Source: Prostheceraeus crozeri
Taxonomy: Eukaryota > Platyhelminthes > Polycladida > Euryleptidae
Direction of reading: 5' to 3'
Length of the DNA stretch: 64,000 nucleotides
Assembly (NCBI GenBank): GCA_907163375.1
Contig: CAJQUW010005374.1
Coordinates: 1-64,000, forward strand
The notes beneath the pieces were generated by a model. That model did no database searches and had not been told where the DNA came from. It saw nothing but the letters and a program-made list of their open reading frames with translations. Within the stretch, counting starts at the first letter, position 1. Every line of letters starts with the position of its first letter. Both the position numbers and the translations under genes were made by a program. Of the stretch, positions 1 through 12,329 are shown one piece after another.

Positions 1-14
1 GCTTATACAAATAG

Positions 15-705
15 GTGTATAATTTCATGCAATGTAAAAGATCTGGAGCAATAATAATGTACTCTCATTTTGGAGTTTGCTAAATTGTTAGCTTGGAAGT
101 TGAGCTTTATTGTTGCAAGCGTTTGATCATAGTGAATGGAAATTCTCCATGTGTTGATGAACATGTGATGAAGTATAAGCACGCAGTCTAAGCAGCATTC
201 ATGAGCGACCATATTGGAAGATATAAAGACTGTAAACTCGTTAGAAATTTGGAAACTAAAGATATCTGTGATGAGTAAAAGAATATCTATGATAGCTCAA
301 ACTTCTGCGCATTGTCCGATATCTTCGTGAGGAATACACATCCTCCATTTCTAGTTCAGATGGTTCAGATAGTTCAAATCGATTTCAGATCTGCACAAAT
401 GAATTTCAGATATGATCCAGATGAATTGGAGATCTCCGGTTGAATTAAAGATCTTTTCAAAGTTGAGCTTGTGACAGATATCTGAAATTCATCTTATGTC
501 TGAAATTCATTTGGAAAGATCTGAAATATACATGGAAAGGTGCAGTTGGTACCAAAAGTTAACACACAGGGATGATAGAGAAGTTTTCGTACTTTGAATA
601 TCACATAGTCTTTTCAAACGACTACAATAAGTCTCCAAAACAAAGGAAAAAACGTCAATCACCGAAAAATAAATTTCAAAATTTTCCATTTGCATCACTA
701 GTTGA
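15..705 (-). repeat. Dispersed repeat, copy A (inverted relative to 12.3-13.4 kb)
   Basis: This segment reads, reverse-complemented, like 12330-13372. Shared stretches include the part around ATTTCATGCA and CTCCATGTGTTGATGAACATG, the GTCCGATATCTTCGTG block, and the end with CGTCAATCACCGAAAAA next to AAAATTTTCCATTTGCATCAC. The copies are clearly diverged. Copy A lacks about 310 bp that copy B carries at roughly 12642-12955. No coding potential is apparent; short open frames here are shared by chance in both orientations. The family is unknown to me. Confidence 0.8.
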
Positions 706-1524
706 ATGGAAGCTTGCTCCACCGACGACTTCTGAGCGCAGATGACCACAATTAATAGTCGCACAAGCAATCAAGTAAAATGGTCTGACAATTGGTTTCG
801 GTGGTAGTGAGGAGATCGAGTGCCGTCTTGCTGAAAACTTCGCGCCCTCTCGTGAAAAAAGGCACAACTTTTTTATTGTGAGAAAAAACAATATCGTTGT
901 CCAGTCATCATGCGTTTTCACGGATATGTCAACGGCCATCACACCGTTATAGATGATGCCCGCACACAATATCATCAGACTTGCAGTTCGGCCTGGACTG
1001 CAAATGCGTTTCATTGGATTTTCAGATCCACACTTATGAACATTATATGCTGTTTCAAGTCACCAACAACATTGAATACACATTCGTCGGAAAAAGTGAT
1101 TTTTCTTTTAAAAGCTGAACACAATTGAGCTCTTGCGTCACCGTCTCCAGGTAAATGGCATGCACCGATGCAGTTTGTTGCTTTTCAAAATTCGACGCAA
1201 TGAGAAACTTTCAACGCGTCCGAGAGCCGTCGAGCCCGCCAACTTTGTTCTCACCATAGTTGCAGTCATGTCTAGTGGAACGAGGGCGGTTTTTTTACAA
1301 GATTACCAGTCAGTCTCCTGCAGTTTGTCTCTCCAACAGGACGCAGTTCTCCTGAGCGGTGCTATTACTTGCTAAATTATTCGAAATAATTTTGGTGGCT
1401 TCCTTCTCAGCTAATTTTCAATGCAATAAATGGGTCATTCTACGAAAATTCATGCCCTTGAGTTCTAGACCACACCAATCATCTGTGACATCGGACTTGC
1501 TGTCAGATTGGGATCCTTATAATT
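706..1524. other. Non-coding stretch, nothing recognised
   Basis: Short overlapping open frames occur on both strands, none with a recognisable domain or consistent splice sites. I see no RNA gene or repeat here. Confidence 0.5.
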
Positions 1525-1980
1525 CACTAGGTGACATGCCACGCTCAATTGCGCGTAATTCACGAGTAAACTACGCGTAATTACACATGACCCTAAACAT
1601 CCGTGGCTATGCGTGACATTGCTGCAACATCTGTCGGCAGTCCTGTCATAAAGACTTTCCGTCTCATGTGTCTGCATGTAGCAGAGGCTAAACAATGTGA
1701 TAGGACCTCAATTTCATGCTCAGGGAAGACAGAACATGCTTAGCGGTTCATCCGTGGTTCAAGCGGCAACACATGCAACCGTAGACGACGCGTAAACTGT
1801 AAACGCTCATCCGCGCCTATTCACAAACATTCCCCATGTTTTAACAGCATCAGATCAAGTGATTTCTGACTCTTAGTGCAGCGCGTATGTACGCGCGTAG
1901 AAGAATAGAATGTCTTTAACCACGGATGTTTGGGGTGTTCTGTAATTACGCGTGAATTACGCGTGGCATGTCACCTAGTG
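1525..1980 (+). mobile_element. CACTAGG-ended MITE, copy 1
   Basis: The 456-bp element has terminal inverted repeats: it starts CACTAGGTGACATGCCACGC and ends with the reverse complement GCGTGGCATGTCACCTAGTG. A second copy lies at 30082-30521. Both share long internal blocks, for example around CTCATGTGTCTGCATGTA and CCACGGATGTTTGGGGTGTT. It carries no transposase. The CACTA end suggests a non-autonomous CACTA-type family, which is an inference. Unlike copy 2, this copy has no clear target-site duplication. Confidence 0.85.
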
Positions 1981-3534
1981 AAATATATCCATAAACATTC
2001 AAAAGGATAACTGCACATTTCAGTTGGAGACAGTCTTATACAATGAGAGTCTTGGCGGACATAGGACGAGTTTGGAGTATATCTTATAAAGTTGAATAGT
2101 CAGTTGATAATTGAGCTAATGAAACTGAGCCAGAAAATGTCGAACGCATGGGATATTTCTTTCTATAGAAAGGGTATACCCACACACCTGACACATCAGT
2201 CGTCTGTGTCATGTCCACCGTCATTTGAGTTTCTCACAGGCTTGTAAGTCTGAAAGTGCTACATGTAGTGTCACACAATGATGCGTCATTCTGCGACATT
2301 ATTTATTGTTGTCGAATGACGATTTTGATTTTCCTTTAGATGACAAATACGTCAACGAGCTGGTCTATGGCATTTCACATATTTAAAGTAATTAGGTACC
2401 GCATGTAATATGAAGGAATTGTTTTGATTATGACCGATGCAATATCAAAAAATAGTTAAATAACGTCGTGGAGTGACTATTTTTGACGAAGCTTTTCAGT
2501 AGGCAATTTAATAAAATCAAGGTGACTTTTGTCGATTTTTTTCGATTTAGCAGACACCTTGGTGCTCTTGAAAAATAATTGGCATTGATTTGTTCAGATG
2601 AATGTATACGATCGAGTACGGTATCTTGAAATAATCGTAGACATTTGATATTTTGTCACTATATATCTAAAAGAACTGGCCTACTGCAAAAAATCTGAAA
2701 ATCGGTGATACCAGTATATTTGAGCAGAAATAGATTACAAATTGTGGAAATATGGATTAATAACCATGAGCTTGTGGCACAATTGAGCAAATCTTCGATG
2801 TTCTAATTTTTGCCCTAGATGTTTACATCAAAATAAAATTGCACACCTGCGCTTCCAAATGCGGATAAACAATGACCACATCTAATTCTCTATCAAAATA
2901 GAAGTTCAATCGGACGATAGGTCATGAGCTAGATGCGAAGAACTCATATTTCCCATATTAGTCCGCTGCCCATTTTATAGTCCCGCGTCTACCATTCTGT
3001 GCATGCAGATCAAAAAGCCTCAATCACAAATGGAAGGCATTTTTATTACCAGAATCACAATACATTTCAGTAATCAATTTGACAGCTTTTTGAAATCAAG
3101 AAAACATAAAAAATGCGACCACCACTTCTTAGTCCCAAAAATGTACACCAAATCAACAAGTTGAAAGACTATCAACTTAAGAGAAAATTGGCCAAACAAG
3201 ACAATTCATATATCTCATAAACAATTTATCAGCTTTATCTCTTTGACCGATAAGAAATGACTTCATTTTGTTGTAAAATCCGTAAAAATTTTTGCTGCTT
3301 ACAAAAATGCATTTATTTATCAGCTATAGTTGGCGCTTGGGGTCATTTACGATCCCACACCATGTTCGTTGAGCTACTTTTCAAGGAAATGCTGCAAGCC
3401 AAAAGATATTTCTTGCTTTTTTTACTTGTAGGTAGTTGTAAGTAATCCTGCAATATTGATTTTAAATATGATTTTGGTTATTTTGCACTTAAAAAATTAG
3501 CGTATTTTATTATCTTTTTACTTGTTGGTTTGCT
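1981..3534. other. Non-coding stretch, nothing recognised
   Basis: AT-rich sequence with only short random open frames. No domain, repeat copy or RNA gene was recognised. Confidence 0.5.
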
Positions 3535-3943
3535 TGGTGTTTCGGTGGAATCGAACAAGAAAATCCTCGGAAAATCTTCATTCAGGTAGACGACCGCAGA
3601 AAACAAACACTCCAACCCTTGGTCAACGACCATATTGCGTTCGGTACACGAATTGTTTCTGATGCATGGGCTTCCTATGCAGATATTGCTCATATGTCAA
3701 ATGGATTTGGACACGATGTCATAAATCATACTCATCACCTTGTCGATCCACGACATCCTGATATCCACGCCAACACCATCAAAGGTCTGTGGGGTAACTG
3801 CAACAAGAAGCTCAAAGAACTCTATGGAACAAGTCATGCGCTTTTCCATCGACGAGTTTGCCTGGCGCTGGTGTAGTGATGCATTAAATGGCAAAAAGGT
3901 TCTGGGCAAGTTTATTCTTGCAGTGAATGAACAATATAATTGA
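3535..3943 (+). pseudogene. Merlin/ISXO2-like transposase, C-terminal part, frameshifted
   Basis: Translation from 3535 gives a Gly-Gly-Ile-Glu block (WCFGGIE), then IVSDAWASY and, further on, a HANTIKGLWG block and KELYG. This order matches the DDE core of the IS1016/Merlin (ISXO2-like) transposases, which cut and paste short DNA elements: the D of SDAWASY and the acidic/His-Asn block line up with family signatures. Near 3845 the frame shifts; the continuation (SIDEFAWRW and about 25 more residues) lies in another frame and ends at 3943. The N-terminal zinc-ribbon part is not visible upstream, so this is a truncated, dead copy. Terminal repeats were not found. Confidence 0.7.
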
Positions 3944-4650
3944 GCATGTAGGGCCTATATAGTTTTGAATAATACAACGGATTTTGTATGTTTTTTTGGT
4001 TTGCAATTGCTTATGTTATGTAATAAAATAAAATACGATCCAACAGGAAACATATATCCCACCGAAAGATTCTCTATGCGTGAAAGGTCAATCCAAGACG
4101 AGTGCAGAACACTACAAAAATCAGATATGCTGCTATGTTCATATTGTGACAAAGGAACACATTCCGTGCTCATTCATTCAAAGATGCTCAAGGAACCATC
4201 TTCTGCGATAATCTCGGAGGGTAGCACACTACAACGCCACAAAATCTGAACCAGCAGGTTTTTTTCATTTCTAGTGTAATAGCTAAAGCTCGACATAATA
4301 AATTTTCAACTAAAAGCTAGTTTTTCAACTATTTTGACTGCTTTAGAAATAAAACAACTATTTTTCGGAAAAGAGTCAATGACTTTCATCAAATTCAATC
4401 AAATAGCAGAAGATTCGAGGCTTTCATATGTAACTATGTAGGCGATATTCGGACTGGCAGTTAAATGGATTTCTATTATCCAGTTTTCAGCCAATTAGAA
4501 TTCCATTATAGCTGTTTATCAGCAAGTTCTTCCAGATTTGCCGCTCCCCCGATTCCCGTTGTTACTTGTTTGGTTTCCCTTCTTGCCATACATTTTGAAG
4601 ACATAGAACCAGTTATTGAGAATCTGTATCTGTTTCACGAGCCCAATCTA
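3944..4650. other. Non-coding stretch, nothing recognised
   Basis: An open frame at 3965-4249 has no recognisable domain and is probably chance. No repeat or RNA gene was seen. Confidence 0.4.
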
Positions 4651-5035
4651 CAGTAAACAAGCCTTCGCTGAAACGGGACCTAGCATGCATCCACGACAAT
4701 CTATCTTTTCTACCTGCTTCCATCAAACAACTGCAGAATCAGAGCTTGGCTTTGGTAGATGCGAGGAAACGACTGAACAGTATTTCGGGTGCCACTGGAG
4801 AGAAGCTGCAGACGAAGTTGGACGTTGACAAAGAATCCAGCCTTCAAAATTATATCCGGCAAACATTCTGCGTGGAGGCAGCACTGACGTTCCTGACTGT
4901 GTGACCTCCAATGACATTTCAAATTGCGATTCTGTCCGGTAGTGTCAGCGGATGTAGAGAGGTCCTTCACTAACAACAAAATGATGCTAGCCGACGGAGA
5001 CAAAGTCTCACAGAGGAGAATATTCACCACATTAT
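4651..5035 (+). pseudogene. hAT transposase C-terminal fragment
   Basis: In one frame the sequence encodes a helical stretch (KPSLKRDLACIHDNLSFLP, then KQLQNQSLALVDARKRLNSI) typical of the region just before the hAT dimerisation domain. After a frame change near 4905 it gives PVVSADVERSFTNNKMMLAD, the conserved hAT C-terminal dimerisation motif (x-S-x-x-x-E-R-S-F). hAT transposases mobilise DNA elements with 8-bp target duplications. Only about 130 codons remain, the frame is broken, and no terminal repeats are visible nearby. This is an old remnant, unrelated in position to the hAT copies at 16.7-20.2 and 62.1-63.5 kb. Confidence 0.65.
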
Positions 5036-7884
5036 GATAACAAGCTGTTATTACAATAATTGTTGATTGTTTTCTTGTTGATGTCTTTTTGTCGTTAATT
5101 GAAATTGTTTTTCGTTCGTGGTTTTACAGCACCTTAAAAAGGATGTTATAAGTAAAAACAGTTTAGCTTTGTTTACCGATCCATCGCATAATTACTTAAA
5201 GAAAAAAAACTTAAAAACTATTGACGAATTTTACCAACTAAATCCAAAACATTTTCTGCTTTCAAAATAAGCTATTATTCTCGAGCTCTAGTAATAGCCG
5301 TGCCAGGAAGCCTATAGTGTGTATATACACTAAAGTCTATTATCAAATCATAAACAAGTCAGCTTTTGAGCATTTTCTATTTGAGCTGACAGGTAAATAC
5401 CCACAGCTTTTTAGAGAGAAATATGATAATTTCATGTATTAGGGTAGTTATTATATTTACACAAATTTTGCGCTCATGATTCCGGAAGTCTTGAGAAATG
5501 ATTTTGAGCCTTGTATTGCTTCAAAACTGGCAGAATACAAAACGGTTGTGGTGATTAGTAAAATATGCAAGTATTTAACTGCTGCGTTCCGATTGCTTTT
5601 ATTTTACATTTATCCTTTTTTATATTTTTGCACTATTTTATCTGCGGTGTTGTAGTTTGACGATTAAGAGCAGTATCCAGATAATCTCTAGGCAAAATAT
5701 GATACATAGCATAATTACATCAAGGAAGTAGTCATTTAGTCCACACCAGAAAGCTGCTTAGTTAGAAGAAAATTGTAAGGAAATATTCCCACCGATTTGA
5801 TTGGACTAGATTGAAATTTTCTATAGTCTATCCAGCGGTAAACAACTGATCCAGAAGTGAATCAAAATCAAATCCAAAAATTCGATTTTTTTCCTCCGAG
5901 GTAAACTTGCGGAAAAGCCCGAAATCTTACTGAAATTGACAGCACAAGTTCCATTTCTAATTTAAATAGTTATGTGTCTTCTGCAATCTTGAATTAAAAG
6001 CAACATTCTATTGCATGAATTACAAACAAGCAGGCTCAGACACTCTCAGAATACTTTTCATGATAAATCGTATCATAATGCGCAATACTACATGCGACTT
6101 AAAACAAAAAAAAACAATTCGAAATCTATCGAACAAATACTTTGCTTTCCATACTGAAATCTGCTACAAATATGCAATGAGCTATACTGTTCGCTATAGT
6201 CAGATGTATCCCATGTTTAATGTTACTTTATGATTACAATGTATGATTCCTTGAATATTATGCCTTCCAAATATTATGCTTACAACGATAAGGAAATGTT
6301 GAGTGCTGTTTTATGAAAAGTTATCAAATGCAGGCAAGGGAGGGGCGGTTGGTTTCACTCGATATTATTGGACAATTGTGAGAGGCTTCATGCTTCTTTA
6401 GAGTTTCTTAAGTTCAGCAATCAGAAGCATACATCAGAAAGCATAATTGTGCATTTTTAATTTGAAATATTTTCGATTTTAGACTATATATTTCATTAGA
6501 AAATTGGATTTCTGCTTGCGGCTAGCTTTTTATAATCAGATGCCCTAGATTTGAGGAATGTAATTGATATGTACCCTGACTGTATTCGTGACTGCTTTAT
6601 CATGAAAACCATTTTACAGAAGCAATAAAATGTCTGAGGGACTTAGAGGTGACGATCTGTGTAGAATTCGAGGAGTCTTTTGAAGTCTCTTTGATAGCTC
6701 ATCCAATGCACATAATTTAATGCATTTCATATAAAAGTTGTCATGTTGAGTTGATATATTGTGAGCTTCATCAAAATATCCCTTAGTTTTAGAATTATTT
6801 AAAATAATAATGTAATACATATTAGAATTATTATATTTATATTAAAGATATGATATAATAATTATAATATTCTATAATTACATTATTAGAATAATAATAT
6901 CTAAAATAGCTCATTGTACTTTAAATATGCGTATTTTTCATCTATTGAAAAAATATACGCTCTGATAGTCTGATATTCTAAACCGTTGGGTGCTGAGCTA
7001 ATAATACATTTTGCAAAGTTTTAAGTTCGTTGATTGCATAGCTCTTTCCTAGGATATTGATGAGAACTTTGATGAGTCACGTATTTGAAAAACTAACGGA
7101 TTTATGGCCAAATTTCGCAATTTTGGAATCTCCCAAAGATAAGCAGTCATTAAATGAAGCTTAGGCGAATGTGACGGTTTTCTTCACAGCAGAGGATGAC
7201 TTCATTGAGATTTTTTCAGAGGCAGCTGATTGGAAATGACCTGAAATGTAAACATATTTGATTAATATGGAATGAACCAATGCTTAAACAAAATGATAAT
7301 TAACGCCGCACTGCATTTGAGACGCAAATTAGAATATTCAGCGAATTTTCTCGGGTATTTAAAACCCTCGGTTATGTATTGATCAACAAATGCTGATTTC
7401 ACAAATTCTGGTAAATTAAGAAAATTTGGTTTACGATAAATAACTTTGGTTTTTTTCGCACATTATCATATTTTCATGACACCATACATATTAGCATTGT
7501 TAATAACCATAATCAAGCTAAATGATATGTAACTTTCATTCAAGTGATCAATAAAATCACAAAATCGTGACCGATGCATAATTGTACCGCTCTGAACAGT
7601 TTCTAGTGTTCAAGATAATTTATTTTGCAGCGGTCCTACTCGTGCTCATAGGTTACAAAAACTTGAGCATGTGAACGTTGATGGAGCAAAATAAGTGCAG
7701 TGTAGAGCAATTAGGGCACTTAGAATAGACGCAGAAGACGTTCTACACGTGCGAAATGCGAGCGTGGATATCTGTGTATAGAAGTATACCTCAACCATTT
7801 TACTTTCTCTTGTCTGACGTGCGCGTAGACAAATTCTAAAAAATGCTGAAGTAGTCTGAACTGAATGATGCAAAACTCGGTTAC
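5036..7884. other. Long non-coding stretch with an AT-rich tract
   Basis: No gene was recognised over about 2.8 kb. 6780-6910 is extremely AT-rich (ATTAT/ATAAT runs) and looks like decayed microsatellite. Small open frames, for example 6015-6233 and 6614-6820, show no domain. Confidence 0.5.
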
Positions 7885-8035
7885 CTCCACGAGCTTCTTT
7901 CGATCCCATGTCGCTTCATATGGAACACTGTCTCTTCCGAGCACAGCACGAAGTTGATTATCAGTCATCATCATCACTGGGTCAATATCCTTCGATTTGA
8001 AGATGATTTCACTGAGCAGTAGTCGAAAATGTTTC
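7885..8035 (-). CDS. Possible internal exon of an unidentified gene
   Basis: Read on the minus strand, a TTTCAG acceptor (complement of 8036-8040) is followed by 151 nt that stay open, then by a GAG|GTAAC donor at 7884. The encoded 50 residues (KHFRLLLSEIIFKSKDIDP, then MTDNQLRAVLGRDSVPYEA and WDRKKLVE) have the charged helix-turn look of a SAP/LEM-like segment, as found in some E3 ligases and DNA-binding proteins. The exon enters in phase 2 and exits in phase 0. I do not recognise the gene, and flanking exons were not found with confidence: a weak one may lie near 7780-7810. Conserved homologues or RNA evidence would settle it. Confidence 0.35.
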
Positions 8036-8497
8036 CTGAAATTGATTCATTTACATTTATAGCAAAACAACTAAAAATTTCGAAGTTTTGAAAGTATTTG
8101 ATATTTCTATGGTTAAAATGTCGTGTAAATCAATAAGTCCAAGACTTTATTCAACCGGTTTCATATAAGAGGCGGTCAACCACTTTGAACTCAACTGCGA
8201 AGATAAGTAATTTTCATTTTGTGTGGCAGTGAAAAGATATCTCTTCTATGTACACTGCCGGGAGAAAAAATCAACTTTTCAGTCCCACAGGATCACAAAG
8301 CTAACTTTTCCTCCAGCAGCTAACTTCTCTTGTGCAAGCTTCTGTGTAAAAAGATCATAGAAGTCTGTAGACACATTGTGATTAGCCAGAGACTACCAAG
8401 ATATCGCTACAGTCCCTGGATTATCTCAGTCATAGATTTCGCGGCATAGCCGTCAATTTCATAATGAACACTAGATATCTAACAGTCACAAAATGAA

Positions 8498-8627
8498 AAG
8501 CTACATTCTTTGAGAGGAAATAAACGTTTCCTCCCTTAGCTATCTGTCCATCCCTCGCGCTCAGGCTGTACAACATAGCTAAGGGAGGAAAAGTTGATAT
8601 TTCCTCTCTCAAGAAAATAGCTATGAA
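8498..8627. repeat. Fold-back (hairpin) element
   Basis: Arms of about 45 bp pair with each other. The innermost parts, CCTCCCTTAGCTAT (8530-8543) and ATAGCTAAGGGAGG, are perfect, and the arms extend outward through GAGAGGAAATA and its complement to GCTA-rich ends. The loop is ~28 bp. It looks like a small MITE or its hairpin core. Confidence 0.7.
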
Positions 8628-9390
8628 ATTTATATGTTCGTGTGGCTAGCGCTGTATTGTACCATAGTTCTGAGTTATTCATTCATAGGACATAAAATAA
8701 TAAATTACCATAATTTCATAGCTTTGCTATGAAAATGTGAAAATAATTGAAAACAGTGAAAATAACTGAAATGCTCATTTGTAAGAGTAGTTCAGTTATT
8801 TTCACACTTGATGACAGAGCATGCTCTATAACAATATCATTGTTGGTTCGATTCATTTATTGGAAAAAAGGTGATATATGCCATATTAGAATAGTTAATA
8901 TTACGCAGCGTTGATATCACGATAGAATGCATTTCCTTGCTCCATTTGGTTCTCATTTGTTTACTAACCATTTATTTTTCATTCTTCATCGGTCTAGCAT
9001 TAGAAGAAGCCAGAATCTGGCTTTTCGGATATGAACATAGAAATTGTCCGGCTAGTTCAACTTCACTTGCTAATTTGTGTTACTGTTTTGGTTATCTTTG
9101 ATAACTTATTACTAATGACTGTTCGTTTGAGAAGCATATTACATTTCTTTGAATTGTTGGGAATGTTCATTAAATCAACCACAAGGATGCTCTACACAAG
9201 CAAAGTTTGCATGAGTCAATTTTAGAAAACAATTTAATAAAAATTTGTGGCAGTTTTGTTACTAATATGGCTCCATTGGTTTACCATTATGATATTTGAA
9301 GGTCATTAATTGCTTCATCCGTATTTCCTGTAAATTCGAAAACGATTTTCGTACTGTCTTCTTAATTGAAATTTCTACTGTTCTAAACAA
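8628..9390. other. Non-coding stretch, nothing recognised
   Basis: The open frame at 9031-9225 is hydrophobic, starts at an arbitrary ATG and lacks any recognised domain. I see no other signal. Confidence 0.4.
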
Positions 9391-9749
9391 ATGCACATCA
9401 AAGTAAAACAAAGATAAGAAAGAAGACGCTAGCTAAAGAACGGAGTCATAAAAAGACCCAAGATCTATCTTGGTTCGGTTGTTGGAACGGAAATGTTTAG
9501 TCCAAAGAGATTCCTTCACTATTCTCCTTTTCCAGGAGCGTTCCCTGTCCACCACAGTCATGGAATCAATGTCGATCCTATGACCACTGTCCATCACATG
9601 CTTTGCTAGCTCGGATCGGTCGACGTCAAGCTCACGTATCATCCGTATGTGTTCGGATTTTCTCTTGTCGATAGATCTTGGGCCTTTTTATGACTCTGTT
9701 CTTTAGCTAGCGTCTTCTTTCTTATCTTTGTTTTTACTTTGATGTGCAT
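9391..9749. repeat. ~80-bp inverted repeats flanking a Penelope-like fragment
   Basis: 9391-9469 and 9670-9749 are near-perfect reverse complements. They share ATGCACATCAAAGTAAAA, GAAGACGCTAGCTAAAGAA and CCAAGATCTATC, with a few single-base differences. They bracket the minus-strand GIY-YIG-like coding fragment, whose last codons and stop lie inside the left arm. Inverted or partial duplicate ends are typical of Penelope-like retroelement copies. Confidence 0.8.
9433..9690 (-). pseudogene. Penelope-like element, C-terminal GIY-YIG-type domain fragment
   Basis: The minus strand encodes about 85 residues ending at a stop at 9433. Recognisable are IRELDVDRSELAKHVMDSGH, IDIDSMTVVDRER and WKRRIVKESLWTKHF. 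This LAKHV-x-x-x-GH-x-ID pattern followed by a Lys/Arg-Glu-x-(L/W) helix matches the C-terminal half of the GIY-YIG endonuclease domain fused to the reverse transcriptase of Penelope-like retroelements. The GIY and YIG strands themselves and the RT are missing upstream, so this is a 5'-truncated copy. The flanking inverted repeats support a retroelement origin. Confidence 0.6.
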
Positions 9750-11179
9750 TACTTGCAAAATTTTAAGAGTAACATGCTCATTGACGTATTTTTGCTGTTA
9801 GTTTAGGATTTTTGTAATGTGTTTAATGTAAATGAATTTGGTCTAGAAACTTCCCTGTGATAACTGTTTATGTCTGATTGATCCAACAATAAACGAACAG
9901 TCGCTTGATAATGACTGGCGGTGTCGGTCGAAAGCGCTTGCGATAAAGTGTTTTTACTTTCTGATATTTCCATCAAATATGGAGTGTCCTCCTACTGACA
10001 ATATTGAAATACACTCCCTATTCCATCAATAGTCTAGAATATACACACCATTTGTTTGATTCTTTTACCCTGTCCTCCACAGCTTCTGACCAGTCCTGGA
10101 GTCTTCTCTTGATGGCCTGCAGCTCACGAATCTCAATCATTGCATTCTTTCCAATGTAGTTTCTTCTTCGAGTCTTCCAGCTCCTTTCGAACATCTTTTG
10201 CTTGAAGACGCCGTCCTCTGGCGGCCGGCAAAAATTTATCATGTGTTGGTCGATTACATTATTATAAGTACAACATACCAAAAGTAAGTACAATTAAGTA
10301 CAAATAAGTAACAATAAATAACATCGAAGCAAGTACAATAAGAACATCGTCGCCACCCTGTATCTACCTGATGCTTTTTTATCCATGCAAACATACATAT
10401 ATGAGTTTTTCTATGCACTATGGACACCAGCTGCTCTTCAGTGCTGTTACGGAGAGTATTTCAAGAAAATTATTATCAAATTACAACGAGAAATGATGCG
10501 CGAAAAGCATATTCGGCATCATTTTGGGCTTCTCATTGTCTACACCGCTTTTAGCGTGATGTGAAGATGAGATGCTAATAAATTCCTGACAGAATTGTTT
10601 GCATTTAACCTTACTATTGTCTTAAACAATCACACGTACATTCATCTGGGCAACAAAAAATCTCAAAGCGAAGCTCACATCCTTTCATCCATACATCATT
10701 CTTTCTGTCACTTACAGACAATATCCTTGGCATTGAGGTTCCACCGACTTTTTGCATATTGTAAAAGTCTTATCTCCTTGCGATTTGAATTTCAGACTAC
10801 ATTCTGCTCCTGATTCCGTATTCATTTTCAATACTTGATTCATCGTTCTGTTGTGTTTCTGGAACAATTCAAGTTTTTCATAATCAAAAGAAGGAACTCA
10901 CAATTTCTCATTAGCTGCGATGAATGAAAATTTGAATCGATTGATAATATCTGTGATTGAATTTTATATCTAGAAGAAATTGAGTTGCATCTCAAACTTC
11001 ATTAAGAATATGAGCAACTTCTCCAACCCAATATTAAAAGATCATGAATGAGTGACTGGTTTAAAGCATGGCCAACGAATTACATGATTAACCGTGCGAT
11101 TATGCTGCTATGGAATGTAATGCTAACAAAACGCATAAATATAGTTCACAAGAGGATTTTTTACAAATTAAGCTGTAAT
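9750..11179. other. Non-coding stretch; small GTACAA/TAAGTA-rich tract
   Basis: 10265-10345 contains iterated AAGTACAA/TAAGTA motifs. A minus-strand open frame at 10018-10293 encodes a charged peptide that I cannot assign. Otherwise no signal. Confidence 0.4.
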
Positions 11180-11189
11180 AGTCGAATGA

Positions 11190-11399
11190 TGAAATGATGG
11201 TTTAGCGTCACTACTCTGCCATACTGAGGGGCTTGGACGGTGCTGACTTAGTCAGACTTTCATCTGGAGTGCTGTGATCTTTCAGTCCGGATTCCCTTCC
11301 TGACAACTTCCAATGACACTGTTGGGGCTCGACCTCTGGACTAGAAGATCGCGAGGCCAAGCACTTAGCCACTGTGCCACGGAGACCACTCCATGGGGG
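11190..11399 (-). mobile_element. tRNA-derived SINE, copy 1, with 10-bp target duplication
   Basis: On the minus strand the head reads GGTCTCCGTGGCACAGTGG, giving a Pol III A-box (complement of 11364-11379), followed by a B-box around GGTCGAGCCCC (complement of 11323-11335) with tRNA-like spacing. The non-tRNA body continues past CAGTGTCATTGGAAGTTGTC to a short ATC-type tail. AGTCGAATGA occurs on both sides (11180-11189 and 11400-11409), a good target-site duplication for LINE-driven insertion. A second copy lies at 34287-34460. Confidence 0.85.
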
Positions 11400-11528
11400 A
11401 GTCGAATGACACTTAACGTAATTTTGAGTCGGGTGAATGATTACAGTCTACTATGATAGATATTGAATGAACAATAATGATTGCAATTTTTTTATTTTGA
11501 GGGGAGAGCACTTCACCAAATATAATCG

Positions 11529-12104
11529 TTGTCGCTTCTCAAATATTTATCAGACGATTGTCTCCTTCTTGTCCACAGCAGAGAACAAGCCATAAATGTC
11601 CCAAAGAACAGTCAGCACGATGCTCTCAAATTCGACATCGGATTCCCAGCATGTGAAAAGTCTGCGTTGGACTTCAAAGTGACTATCAGTAGTGAAAGCG
11701 GACCAAAGTTTGAATTTTACAAAAAAGATGCCAAGAAAGAATTATACGTTCATTGCATGTCCATTATCCACAAACATCGAAGATTGATTTTATCATAAAC
11801 AAAAAGAAAAGATAAGAAAGCTGTACAAGTGACATCCACTTCAATAAACAAAGTAAAGCATTTGACAAAACATAGAAGAACTAGAAGAACCAAAACATTG
11901 GGAAGCGCTCTAAGAAAGCGACGCATTAACGAAAATTGCAAACCAACAAATTGCTATATAAATGATTCAAAACTGCGATTGAGAAAAAGCGTTGTATATC
12001 AAGGGCGATGTAAAATTGTCAAGAATGTTGCATTAGCAGTATGGTTTGTCCTTTATAATACGGTTCAAGGAACATCTACAGTCGCCGCAATCATTGGTCT
12101 ATAA
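11529..12104 (+). pseudogene. Probable Penelope-like/RT fragment, decayed
   Basis: The first ~80 codons include SALDFKVTISSESGPKFEFY followed by KKDAKKELYVH. This resembles the late reverse-transcriptase segment (F-L-D-x-x-I then F-Y-K/R-K-x-x-K-x-x-Y-x-H) of Penelope-like and related elements. The frame stops near 11798, and another at 11829-12104 is rich in Arg/Lys and may represent the downstream linker. Catalytic RT motifs are not present. The assignment rests on a short motif only. It is on the opposite strand from the GIY-YIG fragment at 9.5 kb. Confidence 0.4.
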
Positions 12105-12329
12105 ACATAAAAACACATGTAAGCAGTGACCACTAAGTGCAGGCATTCCTGCCAAAATTGTATTTCAAATGAAAATCATCATCCAAGAGGTTTTCAGAAC
12201 AGTTTTTGCCAATTTTGGAACTTGAATTTCTAGACTATATCTCACTTAATTTCTCATCTGTAAAGGCTTCCTCGAAAATGTGGAAACATTGGATGCATAT
12301 GTTATAAAACTTGGTCGCAACAATCCACC

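Noticed and set aside
6780..6910. AT-rich tract as possible replication origin or matrix attachment site
   Set aside because: Only base composition supports it; such tracts are common in AT-rich genomes.
10018..10293. 91-codon minus-strand frame with a basic helix
   Set aside because: No family match by eye, no splice or promoter context; too weak to call.
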